In this document: piece by piece, positions 21,603 to 22,334 of the stretch
Position numbering within the stretch: position 1 is the stretch's first letter
Layout: every line of letters begins with the position of its first letter
Assembly: GCA_025352345.1 (NCBI GenBank)
Contig: JANXTP010000270.1
Span: 1-22,334, forward strand
Length of the DNA: 22,334 nt
Direction: 5' to 3'
DNA from: Burkholderiales bacterium
Lineage (GTDB): Bacteria > Pseudomonadota > Gammaproteobacteria > Burkholderiales > Burkholderiaceae_C
Position numbers and translations under genes: made by a program
The notes under the pieces: model-generated
What the model saw: only the letters and a program-made list of their open reading frames with translations
Told to the model about the DNA's origin: nothing
Databases searched by the model: none

Positions 21603-22334
21603 TCAATCCCGAGCGTAGATGTCCACGTCCTTGGTTTCCTTGATGAACAGCATGCCGATCACAAACGTCGCGCTGGCAATGATGATCGGGTACCACAGGC
21701 CGTTGTAGATGTTGCCGGTCTGCGCCACGATGCCAAAGGCGATGGTGGGCAGCAGACCGCCGAACCAGCCGTTGCCGATGTGGTACGGCAGGCTCATCGA
21801 GGTGTAGCGGATGCGGGTCGGAAACATCTCGACCAGCATCGCCGCGATCGGGCCATAGACCATGGTCACGTAGATCACCAGGAGGGCCAGGATCAGCACC
21901 ACCAGCGGCTTGTTGATCTTCTCCGGGTCGGCTGCGGCGGGGTAACCGGCGGCCTTGGTGGCTTCGGCGACGCTCTTCTTGAACGCGGCGATGGCGGCCT
22001 TGCTGTCGGGCTCGAACGAGTTGCCGTCGGCCGTCAGCGTGGCATTCAGCGCCGGGATTTCGGTGCCGCCCAGCTTGACGCTCGCGATCGTGCCGGCCGG
22101 AGCTTCGACAATGTCGTAGTTGACCGCGGCCTGCGCCAGCGTGCGCTTGGCGATGTCGCAGGAGGTGTGGAAGTTCACCTCACGGGCGATCGGGCTGCCC
22201 TGGAACGAGCACTGCGCCGGATCGACGACGATCGTCACCGGCACCTCCCTCTGTGCCTTGGCCAGCGCGGGGTTGGCGGCCGAGGTCAGCGCGTTGAACA
22301 GCGGGAAATAGGTCAGCGCGGCGATCAGGCAACC
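21603..22334 (-). CDS. MFS transporter (metabolite:proton symporter type), C-terminal part
   Basis: The frame is open from the right window edge (244 codons including stop) so the N-terminal part is missing. It shows the end of one helix (IAALTYFPLFNAL, likely TM9), a hydrophilic insert of about 128 residues, then three helices: LVVLILALLVIYVTMVYGPIAAML, LPYHIGNGWFGGLLPTIAFGIV, and YPIIIASATFVIGMLFI. The loop EMFPTRIRYTSMS is typical of the metabolite:H+ symporter group. Assuming the usual 12-helix topology, the insert faces the periplasm; it holds two cysteines that could form a disulfide. The substrate cannot be read. A strong terminator follows. A start at 22244 within the insert would be an artefact. 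Confidence 0.88.
   Translation of the reverse strand, partial: GCLIAALTYFPLFNALTSAANPALAKAQREVPVTIVVDPAQCSFQGSPIAREVNFHTSCDIAKRTLAQAAVNYDIVEAPAGTIASVKLGGTEIPALNATLTADGNSFEPDSKAAIAAFKKSVAEATKAAGYPAAADPEKINKPLVVLILALLVIYVTMVYGPIAAMLVEMFPTRIRYTSMSLPYHIGNGWFGGLLPTIAFGIVAQTGNIYNGLWYPIIIASATFVIGMLFIKETKDVDIYARD

Noticed and set aside
21274..21696. Minus-strand open frame of 140 codons running through the repeat region into the MFS gene
   Set aside because: It crosses the strong terminator and repeat copies and overlaps the end of the MFS gene in another frame; not a credible gene.

Overview
The window is GC-rich, gene-dense chromosomal DNA from a betaproteobacterium, most likely Burkholderiales of the Rubrivivax/Leptothrix/Ideonella kind. 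That placement rests on codon usage, protein resemblance and neighbourhoods such as lysM-dprA next to def-fmt, purE-purK-sua5, and tsaB-rimI-udg-DUF1853. It is an inference; there is no rRNA here to confirm it. I see no CRISPR array, tRNA, integrase, transposase or prophage gene. Most of the window is housekeeping.

Layout, left to right: dprA (C-terminus off the left edge) preceded by a LysM protein gene, both minus; def-fmt, plus; a thioredoxin-TPR co-chaperone gene (cnoX-like), minus; purE-purK-sua5 and then a lipoprotein related to SGNH hydrolases, plus; dacB followed by a SemiSWEET-type gene, minus; tsaB-rimI-udg-DUF1853, plus, with overlapping ends; glmU, minus; a DUF6279 lipoprotein gene, plus, whose likely start codon overlaps that of glmU on the opposite strand; folM-like reductase, ttcA and a DUF4136 lipoprotein, minus; a MidA-type methyltransferase, a DUF2905 membrane protein and a malonyl-CoA synthetase, plus; a 447-bp gene-free stretch; and the 3' end of an MFS transporter gene, minus, with a clear intrinsic terminator.

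Several genes share a theme. def and fmt handle formyl-methionine at the start and end of initiation. sua5 and tsaB serve t6A37 tRNA modification and ttcA serves s2C32. purE and purK are consecutive purine steps. dacB, glmU and the LysM protein concern the cell wall.

The most unusual signals are: (1) two oppositely oriented copies of a structured element in the gene-free stretch at 21156-21602, which share unpaired core sequences but have unrelated, individually self-complementary arms, as expected of a conserved RNA or a mobile palindromic repeat; (2) a 12-codon near-copy of the purK start, almost all differences synonymous, wedged between purE and purK as a translationally coupled mini-ORF; (3) an SGNH-like lipoprotein in which all three catalytic residues appear to be replaced.
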